NCBI GenBank assembly: GCA_012861695.1
Contig: JAAOOA010000174.1
Location: forward strand, 525,871-589,870
Reading direction: 5' to 3'
DNA length: 64,000 nt
From: Trematomus loennbergii
Taxonomy: Eukaryota > Chordata > Actinopteri > Perciformes > Nototheniidae
Every line of letters begins with the position of its first letter. Position 1 is the first letter of the stretch. Below are positions 1 through 11,344 of this stretch, piece by piece. Below the pieces are notes generated by a model that ran no database searches, was not told the origin of the DNA, and was given only the letters and a program-made list of their open reading frames with translations. The translations under genes were made by a program, and so were the position numbers.

Positions 1-439
1 AATCTCCCAAACAACCGAGAGAGATTTTCTGATTGTGATTGTGTTTTAGGAAAGCAGAGTTTCTCTTCAGGCAGATTTTACTTTGAGGTTCAAGTTAAAG
101 GAAAGACTGAAGGGATTTAGGAGTGGCCAGAGAGTCGATCAACAGGAAGGGAAGATCACACTGAGCCCAGAACATGGTTACTGGACTATATGGTTGAGAA
201 AGGAAATGAGTACAAAGCTCTGATGCTCCTCAGTCCTTCTCTCTCTGAAGTCTCAGCCTCAGAAGGTGGGGGTGTTTGTGGATTATGAGGAGGGTCTGGT
301 CTCCTTTTATGACGTAGATGCTGCAGCTCTGATCTACTCCTTTACTGGCTGCTCCTTCACTGAGAAACTCTACCCATACTTCAGTCCTGGCTAATATGGC
401 CGTAAAAATGCTGCACCTCTGATCATCTCTCCTGTCTGA
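1..439 (+). pseudogene. TRIM gene U0, 3' end only (PRY/SPRY)
   Basis: This is the end of a B30.2 (PRY/SPRY) domain cut by the window edge. It is nearly identical to 14,484-14,922 and aligns with the intact SPRY of the TRIM gene at 31,764-33,410. The [16 protein letters not shown] core is encoded around 275-320, and the [12 protein letters not shown]-terminus is followed by TGA at 437-439. The reading frame is broken (a stop near 118 and further shifts), so either the copy is dead or the sequence contains indel errors. B30.2 domains are ligand or antigen recognition modules of RING E3 ligases. The rest of the gene lies upstream of the window. Confidence 0.8.
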
Positions 440-2475
440 GTCACCTAATCACTCATCTTATTTCATGTGTTGATTTAGTCAGAACATAGTTTCCATTTTA
501 TTTTCTACATAATAACTTTACTGTGGTGATTGATTTACTTCATTCTTAAGATTCTTTATGTATCTCATTACATACAACACATTATTGGAAGCATTCATTT
601 ACTCAACAATTATCTCATCAACACTTATTCTAACACATATGGAGAATATATGTATTAAAGTTTTTATAAAGCCACAGATAATTACTTTAACTTCAAGAAG
701 GAGCCATTGTTTCCAAAGACACCACATGTGTCAAGCTGAAGTTTGAATCAATAAGCAAATAAATGTATAGGTAAATGAAGCTTAATAATATGACATAAAA
801 TAAATAATAATGGTTTTGTTAATAACTGTTATTTGTATATTTACATGCCAGGTGTTATAGTGAATACTGGTAAAATGGCTTATGAATCAAAGACATCTGT
901 AAATATGTGATTGTGAGTTAAAAACATTCAAATAAACTGCATGTTGAACACAAGGTCTGAGAAAGCAGGGACTCGAGCACTAAACACTGAACAGGAAGGC
1001 ATCATTTACATATCATTTGTATTTCATGACACATTTCCTGTGGCTAATTCACAATTAAAAAAATTACTTGTATTACATCTGTTGATGGCTTTGTGTGAAG
1101 AGCTTGTAGGATGAATGTTTGTTTCCACTAGCAGTGATTGGATATTGGCTGTAGAGCAGAAAACAGTGGGGCTGATATCAGTGAGATAGCATTCACTTTT
1201 ATGAGTGAAGGCAGTCACTATAACACTAAAACTACTCTTTACAATGAAGTAACTACTACAGAGTTTAGTATTATACAAGTATTTATGCCAACAACTAATA
1301 TAAGGACACATTAGGTTTGATTTAATTACATTTTTTAAGGATATAACAGTTGACTTAAGCCCTACCATTTGCTTCCTGTAGTTTTGCCATATTTGTATAA
1401 AACTAGTTTCCCCCTTTGTGATATAAAAAGCTGAATCAACATGATGTCCTACATTTGTTTGCATTGTGTCAACACTTATGTGTGTTTGTTGTGTGTGGTA
1501 GAAACAACTGGGTGAAATGTGTTGAGGGTCACATGACTAACGGGGGTTGGCAAAAGCCAGAATACACTCTTCCCAGGTTCTCAGTTTTAACTCATCATGC
1601 ATACACGAAACCCTCCTTTTTTATACTTTGAAAAAATGCCTTTTCAAATGATTTCCCTCCCAGCTCATTTTTATAATCATTGAACTAAACAAGAACTCAA
1701 TGTGAAACGGATTAAATATTTTGTCTTTCATCCAAGATAACATTCTTGACAAGTACAATTCAAAATAAAAAAAATTAAAATATATACTAATTTCAAGGTC
1801 ACTGGTCTTTGTTGTTTGTGTGAGTAATGTGTTCAGTGTTATTTGAGATGACAGGAAACAAGTCTTAAAAAACAATAGAAAACTTGATGGGTTTCCGTAT
1901 GTCAAGGATCAAAACCAATCTATAATTTAGGCAAGATTTTAAAAATAATTTTATTTTATTTTTTATTTCAGTGGTTCAAAATTCAGTATATGTATATGTT
2001 AAGGTAACAGGATTACATTGATCTGATTTTAGAATCTAAAAAACCATAACTGCTGTTTTATTTGTTGTTCAAAGTTATGCATGAAAAATCTCCTCACATT
2101 TTTATAAGTCCTTTCAAGCCAGATTTAAAAATAGTCAATAAATGGTATTGCAAAAATAGTACTGTGGTATTTAATGCAAGTTTAACAGGATAATACCATA
2201 TAGACCTCAGCACTGAGTTCATAGAGTTTTTGTTGTTGTACTACACTACAGTAACACACTTCCACCACTTCCTGGTGTTCTGGCGCAGAGTGTCCACTGG
2301 ATGGAGCACAACACAAAGGAGAGATAAGCATGGAGTCACTGTACTGTAAACCAAACACTGATATATGAGGAGACACAGTTTGTGATAAACATGTACAGGA
2401 TAACCTCTCATGTGACCAAGGACAAATGGGTTTTCCAATGGTGTTCAATGTAATAGTTCAACTATGAATATGCTA
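440..2475. repeat. TRIM 3'-flank block, copy 1
   Basis: This non-coding block follows the TRIM stop codon. Related copies follow each of the other TRIM ends (14,923-16,960; 33,411-34,795; 42,280-43,672), and partial ones occur at 21,264-21,957, 36,258-36,945 and inverted at 59,780-60,475. It marks the TRIM locus as a segmentally duplicated cluster. The ORFs in it are short, are not conserved between copies, and look random. Confidence 0.75.
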
Positions 2476-2489
2476 CCATATGTCTTTTT

Positions 2490-2640
2490 TTTTTAAAGTG
2501 CATATTTAGAGTAAAAAACAAAAAAAATGCGTATTTAGAGTCTGAAAAAAAGTGCTTATTTAGAGTCTGAAAAAAACAAAACAAGTTTTTTGGAGTCTGA
2601 AAAAACAAAAAGTGCGTATTTAGAGAGATTTTGTTCCAAT
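2490..2640. repeat. Minisatellite, about 25-bp unit, about 5 copies
   Basis: Units resemble GCGTATTTAGAGTCTGAAAA with poly-A variation. The duplicated copy at 16,975-17,060 has only two or three units, so the array changed length after the tandem duplication. Confidence 0.7.
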
Positions 2641-2804
2641 CCGCAATTGTTCTGATATATTTGCTGATATTTCTCCAATAATCAATGTTTGTTAACATTT
2701 TGAGAAATGACGTCACAATTACCAAGAGTCCAACGTGACAACTTCACAATATTTGTTTTGTCCAAACCTCATAATTACTAATACACTTTTTACAATTATT
2801 AAAA

Positions 2805-2985
2805 AGGCGCTATCATGCTTTTTGGGTTTTTCCTTTCCTGTGTTCTATAGGTTTTAGTGCATGTAAATGGTCTGCAAAGGCTAAAATCCCCATGTGATCC
2901 CTCCAGATTGGCTAGTGTTCCAATACATTGTACGTGATAGGTTAAGGGGCGGGACATCTCTAAGCGGTTGACCAATCCCAACAGA
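2805..2985. repeat. MITE-like repeat, AGTGCATGTAAATGGTCTGCA family
   Basis: This dispersed fish-type short repeat shares blocks (TTTTAGTGCATGTxAATGGTC..AAAGGCTAAAAT; GTACGTGATAGG.TAAGGGGCGGGACATCTC) with 5,650-5,905, 17,160-17,345 and 19,930-20,180. It holds no gene. Its superfamily was not determined. Confidence 0.55.
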
Positions 2986-3440
2986 GCCGCCAGCTAACCA
3001 ATCAGAGCAGACTGGGCTCTGGTTTCAGACAGAGGGTGAAAAGAGGTGCTGCAGCACAGGCAGTATGAGAAAGATAAAGAGCTTTTGAACATTAAAGCAT
3101 GGAGACATGTCACAGAGAGACACAAATACAATCCTGGAACATTTATGAATGAATGTAAGCCCACAGCGTCTGTAACAACTTTCAAACAGTTTATTTCTCA
3201 TTTTTCCATGTATGAAGTTTCAGTGATGCAGCAAAGATAAAAACAGGAGTGAAACTCTAAGACTGAATCCATGTGGCCTCCATCACAAACATCCCTTTAA
3301 ACCCCAGCAGACATTTCAGCACCGACTCAAATCAAACAAGCAGGAAACCAACCGTTAATAAGAAAATCAAAAGTGAAGAAACAAAAACATCCCTAAAACA
3401 GATCGAGTGGCAGGCGACTAAAAAACATTTAAGATTACAG
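2986..3440. other. Spacer downstream of ppp3r1 poly(A) site; no gene seen
   Basis: Unique sequence between the MITE-like repeat and the ppp3r1 3' end. It is duplicated at 17,346-17,745 with a small internal deletion. No coding signal beyond short random ORFs. Confidence 0.5.
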
Positions 3441-5510
3441 TTTTTTTTCCATGTTTAAACCTTTATTGGCAACATCAACGTGCTTGAAATGTTCATGTTT
3501 TTATTCATCACCATTATTTATATGTAAACACAACACGGTCTCACTGAATTTCATGAAATGAGCCAAAACTCTGAAATGCAAAATGAATAAACTACAATAC
3601 AAATGTTAAAGATTACTTATCCTCACCATGAAATACACTATCTGATAATAACACAACCCTGACACCATGTCCACACGCTTAAAATATGAAACTATTACAG
3701 CTAAATAAACAGTTTTTTTAAGTAGCTATTTATCATGATCTCTATCTAGTTGAACATGCACCAAAAACTGTAGTTTCTTATTGTATAACTGTATAAAAAT
3801 TCAAATATGCAAGTGGTCAAACCAGTAATACACATACTAGCATGCACAGAGTAGATTATTTGCATTCGCAAGACATTTCACTCATTTCATTAAATGTTGA
3901 GACCAGCTTTGAAAAAAGACCTTTAATAAAGCTTTTAAAGAGCTTTTAAAAATCTGATCTACATGCAAAGAGCAACGGGCAGAAGAAGAATAAAGAAGAG
4001 GAGATCACACGTCATGCAAACACATCACAAGTCTCTCGTTTCAGGTAGAAAAGTCTTGCAGAGCGTCGGTAAATCAGCAGTGTACTGAATACTGAGTACA
4101 GCAGGTTTTTCTAGCGCTTTAACGGCCATTTTGTTGTTTCCCTCCTCAGCTTTGCTTCTCCCCCCCCCAAGAGAAAGTCGGAGGATAAAGACGTGAATGT
4201 CCGAAAGCAGACGAGCTGCAAAAGCACAGATTCAGCTCTCTACCGCAGAACATTTCTGTGTCTCTCAAAATCATTTACAGCCTCGTCTCGGAGCTTGTTT
4301 TTCACTAAATCTTACAGTAAAAACAAAGAGAATGGATTTTTTTTGTACAGTTTTCCCAACCGGCAGTAGCCCTGCTTGTTGCTCAACGATCATCGGCTCT
4401 ACAGTTCCTAATTTTCATAAAGCAAGAGATGTTTGAATTTCTACTCATTTTCTTCAAATGTGCAGAAAATGTAAAACCGTTGAGGAGTTCCTATTGGCTG
4501 AATTCAAGCTGCGACAACTGATTTTATTCCACTAAGCTGAGAGTGTTGAATCTGCAGATGTGTGTGTGTGTGTGAAGTAATATTACTTTCAACATCAACG
4601 GTAGGCGCTGTTAAAAAAATGCAGACTCGTCCCTGACAGTATTCATGCATGTCGTAATTACAGGTTTCCAACTTGTACTTAATATTCAACATGTTATTAC
4701 AACTCGGTGCTTAATTACACAAAAAGTGCCTAAAAAAAGCAAAACAAAAATGGACGCTCATGTTAGCCAAAGTCTGAAAACATGTAGTGCCCAATCTCCC
4801 TCTGTCCTCCTGACAAAACGACTGTAAAATGAAGCTGTTTTTTAAGTGTAAATGATGCAATACTCCAGTAAGATAAATGCATTCAATAATACAATTACAT
4901 CTCTCAAATAAAAGACACAGATTTTTTTTTTTATATATATATATATATATGTATATATACCTGTAATTCAACTGCATGTCATAAATTGTTGTTGGCACTT
5001 CATGCTGTGTTTGTGTTGTTCTGAAATCAAGTAACGTCACCGCTAAATACACTCATCCACTAAAGTTAACTCTCTTTAAGATAGACTTCCTTTGATTCTC
5101 CAAGAAAGAAAAAAAAAACAATGACACCAAAATAAATATAAAAAACCCACATACCTTGAAAAAACCAGTAAAACATACAGAACACATACACACTCAAAGA
5201 CACACACACACACGCACGCACACACACACTCCAGCTTTCCTCCACCAAACTGAAACCGCCGCTCTGCGTTAAAAAGCCGTCCGTCAGCTTTTCTTTGAAG
5301 TGCGGCGAGTCAGAGAGAGTTCCTGTTCGATAATACTTGGTGAGAGTTTGGCTTCAGAAGGCTCGGGGGAGGGGGGGGGAGGGAGGGGGGACGGGGGTAA
5401 GGGAGGGAGGGGAGGATTTTTCACAAAGAAAATACTTTCATTGAGCGTATTGTTGGACGACGTCTTCAAGCAGATCTTCAGTAAATGGAGGAAGAAATAG
5501 AACAAAGTTG
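3440..5510 (-). other. ppp3r1: ppp3r1 3' untranslated region
   Basis: On the minus strand this follows the calcineurin B stop codon (5,511-5,513) for about 2.07 kb to an AATAAA at 3,462-3,467. The transcript would be C-rich about 100-150 nt after the stop (the + strand at 5,366-5,415 is a long G-rich tract), then hold CA/GT and AT microsatellites (around 5,200 and 4,921-4,955). A long 3' UTR is usual for vertebrate PPP3R1. The whole block is repeated at 17,745-19,802. Confidence 0.7.
3462..3467 (-). terminator. ppp3r1: Poly(A) signal of ppp3r1
   Basis: The reverse complement reads AATAAA, followed within about 20 nt by an A/T-rich stretch. No other convincing AATAAA closes the 3' UTR before the flanking repeat. 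The cleavage site near 3,440 is inferred. Confidence 0.55.
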
Positions 5511-8500
5511 TCAGACGTCCACCACCATCTTTTTGTGAATGTCTAATCCACCAACGACCTGCGGGAGACAAAGGGGGGAGGGGGGGGGTCACTTTTCAGT
5601 TTGTTTACATTACTTTTACACATGAAAGTTTTCTGTAAATGACCAACTTGTTTAAAGAGTCCCTACTTTGCTTTTTGGGGGGTTCCCTCTCCTGTAGTGT
5701 GTTATAAAGGTTTTAGTGCATGTCAATGGTCTTCAAAGGCTAAAATGTTCCCGCCTCCATGGGACTCCTTTGTTTTCTTTAGGAACATAGTGACATCACT
5801 CTGTAACACCTACTCTTCTATTGGCTAGCATTGGTAACACATGGTACGTGATAGGCTAAGGGGCGGGACATCTCTAAGCGAATGACCTATCACAACAGAC
5901 ACGATTTGCCTAAAATATAATACGGCGTTTTTATGACCTTTGAAGGGCATGCTAGGATTTGTCTTTTAGCCCTAGTTTGGGGTAACGGCCCTTTTTACTG
6001 TTTAACTTCACTCTTATAAATCTAATTGAATCACTTTAAATAGGAGATAGCAGCTGCTTTCAGCAAAAACAGTATAAAGAACACATTTATTGTCAGACCA
6101 ACACGTTTAGCTTGAGGCCTTTATGTTGTTCTCACAATTAAGATAATAAGATAAGATGAAAAGTACTTTATTGATCACTATTGAGTAGAGCAGGGATGAC
6201 GTATTTTTGTAGGCCGACCTGGAAGTAAGCTGCTCATGGGTTCCCTCGACAATAATGCAACGGGATTCCTCCATTGGATTTTGGAATATTGTAAAAAAAT
6301 AAGATCTGTGGAAAACGGACCTGTTTGATAAATGCACGTTTTGTTCAGCCGGATAATCTCCACATGTCTACCCTACTTTTATAATTTTCTAATCATAAAT
6401 CTAATCGCCAGAAGCAAGATGCTAACGTTATGCTATAAACGACTACTACAGCCGAGTACAGCAGGGTCGCACGACTTCAACGTCACGCCAACTTTAGATC
6501 CATATTAAAACATACAGATTCTAAATGGTACAAGTTGAAGCGTTTGTTTGAACAGTTTGCAGGAGGCAGGTACTTGCTTTCAAGCAGAACACGGGGAAAC
6601 AAACTTAGAGGGAGTGTTCACGTGTTGGCGTAACGACGTACAATGGCCTCGACAACTTGGAATGACCTTCAATCACGCCTCAAACTGAGGGCACTTGTCT
6701 CTATAGCATGTTTTAAATTGAAGTTGTCTGAAGTCCTTACCACCAGCTGCTCTTGCAGTAACAAGTAGTGTACCTTTCTTACTGTCCTAATGTGCACAAT
6801 GTAGTGACTGCTTTTTCGTCTTTGTTTTCTTAGATATGTTCTCTGTATTTATATGTTTGTGTTATGTGTAACGTTGCTGCCTTCTTGGCCAGGTCAGCAT
6901 TGAAAATGATATTTTATCTCAATGTTTTTTATCTGGTTAAATAAAGGTTAAATAAAACAACTTCTGTAGTCCTATTCAGCCACTGTTAACAACCATCGTT
7001 TTTCAGACACGTCAACTCTTCAGAAATCACCAGTGGGGTCACTGCTGATGGATTTAATGTCGTAGAACAAAACGTGATCCGTCTCTTAAATTTGTTTCAA
7101 CCACAGACCTTATTTCCAGCTATTTTCAAAAAACTAGTTCAAAAAACCCGTTGACTCTGAGACGAGGGAACCGGAAGTGGTAAAATGCTAACTCATTCCT
7201 GGTTTTAGGACTCGTCACTGCACCACTCTATTTGGGAAATGTTTGCGTTGCAATTAAAGAGTCGTGTCCTTTCAGATTCAGATTCCTCTTTAAATCTTTC
7301 AAAGAAGCTGAAGTTGTAACAGAAATGTAAACTGTGTGGTTTAGCTTAGTGTCTTTCAGTCTGTAGCGCTCTGGTTCTCACACAGGAGATGAAGAGAAGG
7401 TTAACTCACCGCACAGAACTCCTCGAAAGATATCCGGCCATCGCCGTCTTTGTCTGCGTTGATGATGGTTTTGTCGACGATCTGCTGCAGCTGGGTGTCC
7501 TTCAGGTGTTTCCCACCATCATCTTGAGGACCTGGAAGAGCTCCCCGTTGGATATGTAGCCGTTTGTCCATGTCGTAGATCCTGAAGGCAACTGAGAGCA
7601 GAGAGGGGGAAGGATGTCAGTGTTTACTTTATCAGAGTGTACATTATTCTCTACATTCACAAGTTTTCTAAAAGTATAAATCCCAAATAAATGTAATCCC
7701 ACTTTTATTGCAGTCTAGATGTTGAAATGCTATCATCAGCGATTCCCAACCTTTTCAACTCAGGGCCCAATTAAGAATCACATTATTTTTCATGGCCCAC
7801 ATTCAACCATAAACAATACCGACCGTTGCTAAGGAGGATCAAGAAAGAGAAAGGAAAGGAGGTTCAAATGAAAAAGAAATCTTAATAATGAAATGTTTCC
7901 ACACAAATCATAATGTTTTGCAAACTATTTGGCGGCCGACTTGCAAGGCCCACAGGTTGGGAACCGCTGATCTAAATTGTTCATATTTTATAAAGATGCA
8001 GCTCAACACTGACGTCACTGAAAACAACAGATCAGTCTGACAAAAAGGTATTGCCACAAGAAAAAAAAAAAAAAGCTTTAAACATTTGTGGAAACGGCTC
8101 CTACTGGAGGTTTGTTTGTCAATTTATTTGTAAATCTGGTTGAACCATTGTACAGCGTTTTGTTTTAAAAAGGCCACAAGACAAACCTATCATTCAAAAT
8201 AACATCTACATATAAAGAGGACTTGCTACTGTACCCAATCAAGCCGTTGTGGGAAAAGATTACAAACCTTTGAAGTGTATATAACCAGAGTTGGGTGTAA
8301 CGCGTTACAAAGTAACGCGTTACTGTAATAATATTACTTTTGTCGGTAACGGAGTAGTGTAACGCGTTACTTTTATAATTCAGTAATCACACTACAGTTA
8401 CTAACATTGCCCCGACACGCGTTACTTCGTTACTTTTATAAAATCATTCATAATCACACTGACAGACAAGAGGGGTTTCCGCCGCAGGTTTATATGTACG

Positions 8501-11344
8501 TAATCTGCGCGTCCACATCTCCGCGTGCAGTGCTGCATAAACATGGCTGAGTCAGCGATAACTTTCGAGGGGTGGAGGTATGCCCATTATTTTGAGTTTG
8601 TCCGAAGAATAGACAGGAATGTGACGGTGAGGTGCAAACTGTGTCCAGGCCAGAAGCTGTTATCCACTGCTGTAAACACCACGTCAAACCTCAACAAACA
8701 CCTGCAAAGAACACATGCTAAGGTGAAGCTAATAGCTAAGGACCCCCGAACCCAGAGTGAGGATGTTGTGAGTCGCCGCCGCCGCCGCCGACTCTGAAGC
8801 GGCACAAATTAGAATTTGGAGGACCGGTAACCAAAGCAGAGATGGACAGGCTTGTAGCATCCTTCATAGTAGAGGTAATGTTGCCCATTTGCACAGTGGA
8901 ATCACCATCGCGTCGTTCAGAGATATACTACGCAAAATACAGATAGCAGGAGACAGAGGACAGCCATGGTCAGAGCTATCTGGATCAGTCTTATGCGACA
9001 ATGGAAACTGAACTAAAGAGAACATTTGAAACTTTAGCAGTCTGCGTGATCTGCCTGTAGGGAGGGGCGGGCCGGCCCTGCGAGTACAGTAACGAGTTAC
9101 TTTATGTAGAGAGTAACGAAGTAGTGTAATATAACTTTTTTTTAAAGTACCGTAATTTTCGGACTACAAGCCGCGACTTTTTCCCCATTTTTCGACCCTG
9201 CGGCTTATATAACGGTGCGGCTAATCTATGGATTTTTACAGCTCCGACGACTTGCTCTGAAAACACGGAGGACCAAACAACAAACGAGTGAAACAAAGCG
9301 TATATTAAAGCCCGGGAAATATACCCGTTTTGACGCTGTTTCAGGAGCGCCTCTAACATTGTTTTGAAGGCCTGTTGCTAGCGGGGGATGCTAGCGGGGG
9401 ATGCTAGCGGGGGATCCTCGGGCTAGCCCTGTAGACACCGGGCCGAGAGAGCGCAAGGGACCGGGACAGGAGCTCCGCGGGATAACGACCAGGTTTGACT
9501 GACCCTGCCAGTCCTATCTTATAACACAAAGAAGACGTAACCTCTCCTAAGTTTGAAAGTTGAAAAGTTTGTGTGTCTGAAACGCTATGTGATACAGTAC
9601 AGTTTACACAGCACAGTACATGTTCTGTAGCTACTATTGCACTAAATGGTAACACTTGAATACGTTATGCAACTTGTTTGTTGAAATGTTAATAAATGGG
9701 AGCTTCCTCAAACAGCCATCTCTTTCCCGACAATCCCCTCTGTGCACGAACCCTTAGATATGGTAATTAAACATTAAAACACCTGCGGCTTATAGTCCAG
9801 TGCGGCTTATATATGTACACATCATTCAATTTAGCTGCTGGCTTATATTCAGGTGCGCTTTATAGTGCGAAAATTACGGTAATATGTAATATGTAATATA
9901 TTACTTTTTTTAGTAACGACCCCATCTCTGTATATAACTGAGTTTAGTAATGATAACAAGGCTACAGAGATATGAGGAAAACTGATGGACACTTACAACG
10001 CAACTTCTGCTCCTTGTCACCTTTGACGCTGAACTGGGAGACTCCTTCGATGAACTCTGTTGAAGGACAGAAGCATCATCATGAGTTAAAACTGCTGTTA
10101 GACAATAAACCTCCTGCTACATAATAAATATAATGTATACACCCAAAATAAACAACAATCAGCATGCACTGATGGGAAAAATTGCATTGTTGTTATTCGA
10201 ATAATTACAAGACAACCCACTGAACAATAACTGAATTAAATAATAGAAGAAATGTAGAAAACTAAGTAGAGGTAGTGATTCAGAAAGTAATGGCTTCGAT
10301 GCAATTCAGATAAACTAGTACAATTACCTAAGTACACATTTAAAGTACTTTGAATTCACCCCAGGGAGCAGAAAGGTGCAGCTGACTGCAGTATTTACAT
10401 TGTGCTGTGGCCAGGAAGTGTCCATTCATTTCTGTCATTATGTGTGCCACAATAATATAATATATGTGAATATATAGGCGTTTAGTTATGAATATGGTAT
10501 ATATTTGCTTCAAGCGGGAACTAATTCTTTGTAGCATAAGTCATGACATCAGAGGACTTAATGTATTGATTGGCTGCGATACTTTCTCGATATCAAAGTT
10601 TCAACTATTATAAAATTGTAGTTATCAGTCCGGAAAATGCAGCTGCGATCAGTGACAGATTTCTGTAAATACTGCATTTGATTTCTGGAGACACGGACAG
10701 TACTTCATGCATTTAAGGGAATTTAGAAGCACTTTCCAATGTGAAGTAATCTGTACTTGCTCTTATGGGGAAAAAGCTTCTCAAACTTTAAAAACATGAC
10801 TTGATAACTCCGTTGTGATAGTTTTGATATCAGATAGATATTGTGAAACATTACAATTACATAATCAAGGATAGAGAGCATTTCTTGCAATGGTTTTTCA
10901 CCAAGTTTTACAAAAAATGCAACCACCTCTAACTGATTAATAACTTAATGGTAAAGCACTTAATAATGCTCTTAAATTGGCAAATGTCAGACTTCTCGTG
11001 CCAGATGTTGTGCATTTGCCAGCCCATTGCATTGCATTTTAATCAGAGGACAGTCAGGAGCAGACAGACTGTATCTTTAAAACAAAAGGATACTGTTAAC
11101 ACATGTTCATTTTAAAAACAAAGGGAATATCAGAGGGAGTAGGGAAACAGTTTCAGGATTCATTTACCTTTAAAGTCGACTTCTCCGTTTCCATCGGTGT
11201 CGAATATGTCGATGACTCGCTGCACGAGGGGGTTCTGCTGGAGCTCTGGTAAGGACATGAACTCCTCCACACTCAGGGAGCCGGAGTTATCTAGGTCGAG
11301 TTTCTTAAATCTCTTTCCTAGCCTCTTAATCTCATCAGCATCAA
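5511..11344 (-). CDS. ppp3r1: Calcineurin subunit B type 1, exons 2-5 (exon 1 not found)
   Basis: This is the regulatory EF-hand subunit of the Ca2+/calmodulin-dependent phosphatase calcineurin, binding the catalytic A subunit. Exons on the minus strand, all with AG/GT borders: exon 2 at 11,168-11,344 ([21 protein letters not shown]..., EF-hands 1 and 2), exon 3 at 9,997-10,056 ([19 protein letters not shown]), exon 4 at 7,410-7,591 (EF-hands 3 and 4) and exon 5 coding part at 5,511-5,558 ([15 protein letters not shown], then stop). Phases agree across all junctions. Exon 1, encoding the N-myristoylated N-terminus, is not visible before the TRIM gene at 12.6 kb and may lie outside or be lost. 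Exon 4 lacks three bases in two places (2+1), garbling about 19 residues over EF-hand 3 while restoring frame. This is either a sequencing error or a damaged gene. Identity is certain; the 1a or 1b paralogue is not resolved. Confidence 0.93.
5650..5905. repeat. MITE-like repeat, same family as 2,805-2,985
   Basis: It shares the AGTGCATGTxAATGGTC and GGGGCGGGACATCTCTAAGCG blocks with the earlier copy. It lies in ppp3r1 intron 4 and is duplicated at 19,930-20,180. Confidence 0.55.
6180..7230. mobile_element. DNA-transposon-like unit with divergent inverted ends
   Basis: The left end (6,180-6,350: GGTTCCCTCGACAA..., AAATAAGATCTGTGG..., CACGTTTTGTTC) recurs reverse-complemented at 7,070-7,225, giving about 160-bp diverged inverted ends around a 0.7-kb core. 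Related ends occur at 20,637-21,260, 28,310-28,480, 38,680-38,830 and 57,890-58,060. No transposase is visible. It lies in ppp3r1 intron 4. Confidence 0.4.
6659..6956 (+). mobile_element. LINE 3' tail (L2-like), 298 bp, with 7-bp TSD
   Basis: The insert is flanked by ACAACTT at 6,652-6,658 and 6,957-6,963. It begins with a reverse-transcriptase C-terminal type reading frame ([16 protein letters not shown]) and ends in repeated GGTTAAATAAA, as L2/CR1-group 3' ends do. The duplicate copy at about 21,080 has the empty site. 5' truncation plus a TSD is typical of target-primed reverse transcription. Confidence 0.75.
7737..7969. mobile_element. hAT-like MITE, 233 bp
   Basis: The inverted ends CAGCGATTCCCAACC and GGTTGGGAACCGCTG are hAT-type (CAGNG...). 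The interior repeats GGCCCA motifs and has no ORF. Flanking 8-mers are not identical, so the TSD is decayed. It lies in ppp3r1 intron 3. Confidence 0.65.
8543..8797 (+). pseudogene. hAT transposase N-terminal fragment with BED zinc finger
   Basis: ATG at 8,543 opens a frame starting [13 protein letters not shown] with a BED-type finger (CKLCPG...[12 protein letters not shown]-x2-C ... H-x4-H), as in ZBED-like hAT transposases. The frame runs into a CCG-repeat and stops at 8,797. A transposase-like reading ([19 protein letters not shown]) continues in another frame to about 8,940, so a small indel separates the parts. The catalytic RNase H-like core and dimerisation domain are missing. Confidence 0.7.
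9148..9881. mobile_element. Nested non-autonomous TIR element, 734 bp
   Basis: The inverted ends TACCGTAATTTTCGG and GCGAAAATTACGGTA flank repeats of GCGGCTTATA. It lies inside the hAT element and so is younger. A triple direct repeat GCTAGCGGGGGAT sits at about 9,378-9,416. No transposase; the superfamily was not assigned. Confidence 0.65.
10060..11160. other. ppp3r1: ppp3r1 intron 2; no other feature seen
   Basis: AT-rich intron between exons 3 and 2 of ppp3r1 (minus strand). No further gene, TIR element or tandem array recognised. Confidence 0.6.

Larger units (their letters stand above)
8286..9930 (+). mobile_element. hAT transposon, 1.6 kb, decayed, with perfect 8-bp TSD
   Basis: Ends CAGAGTTGGGTGTAACG and CGACCCCATCTCTG form hAT-type inverted ends, and the 8-bp TSD TATATAAC is perfect (8,278-8,285 and 9,931-9,938). 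Palindromic GTAACGCGTTAC repeats fill the left subterminal zone, as expected for transposase binding sites. Only the N-terminal BED-finger part of the transposase remains, and a second TIR element is nested at 9,148-9,881. It lies in ppp3r1 intron 3. Confidence 0.88.

Noticed and set aside
5284..5592. Gly- or Pro-rich ORFs around 5.3-5.6 kb
   Set aside because: They read the G-rich/C-rich tract of the ppp3r1 3' UTR and overlap the terminal exon in the wrong frame.
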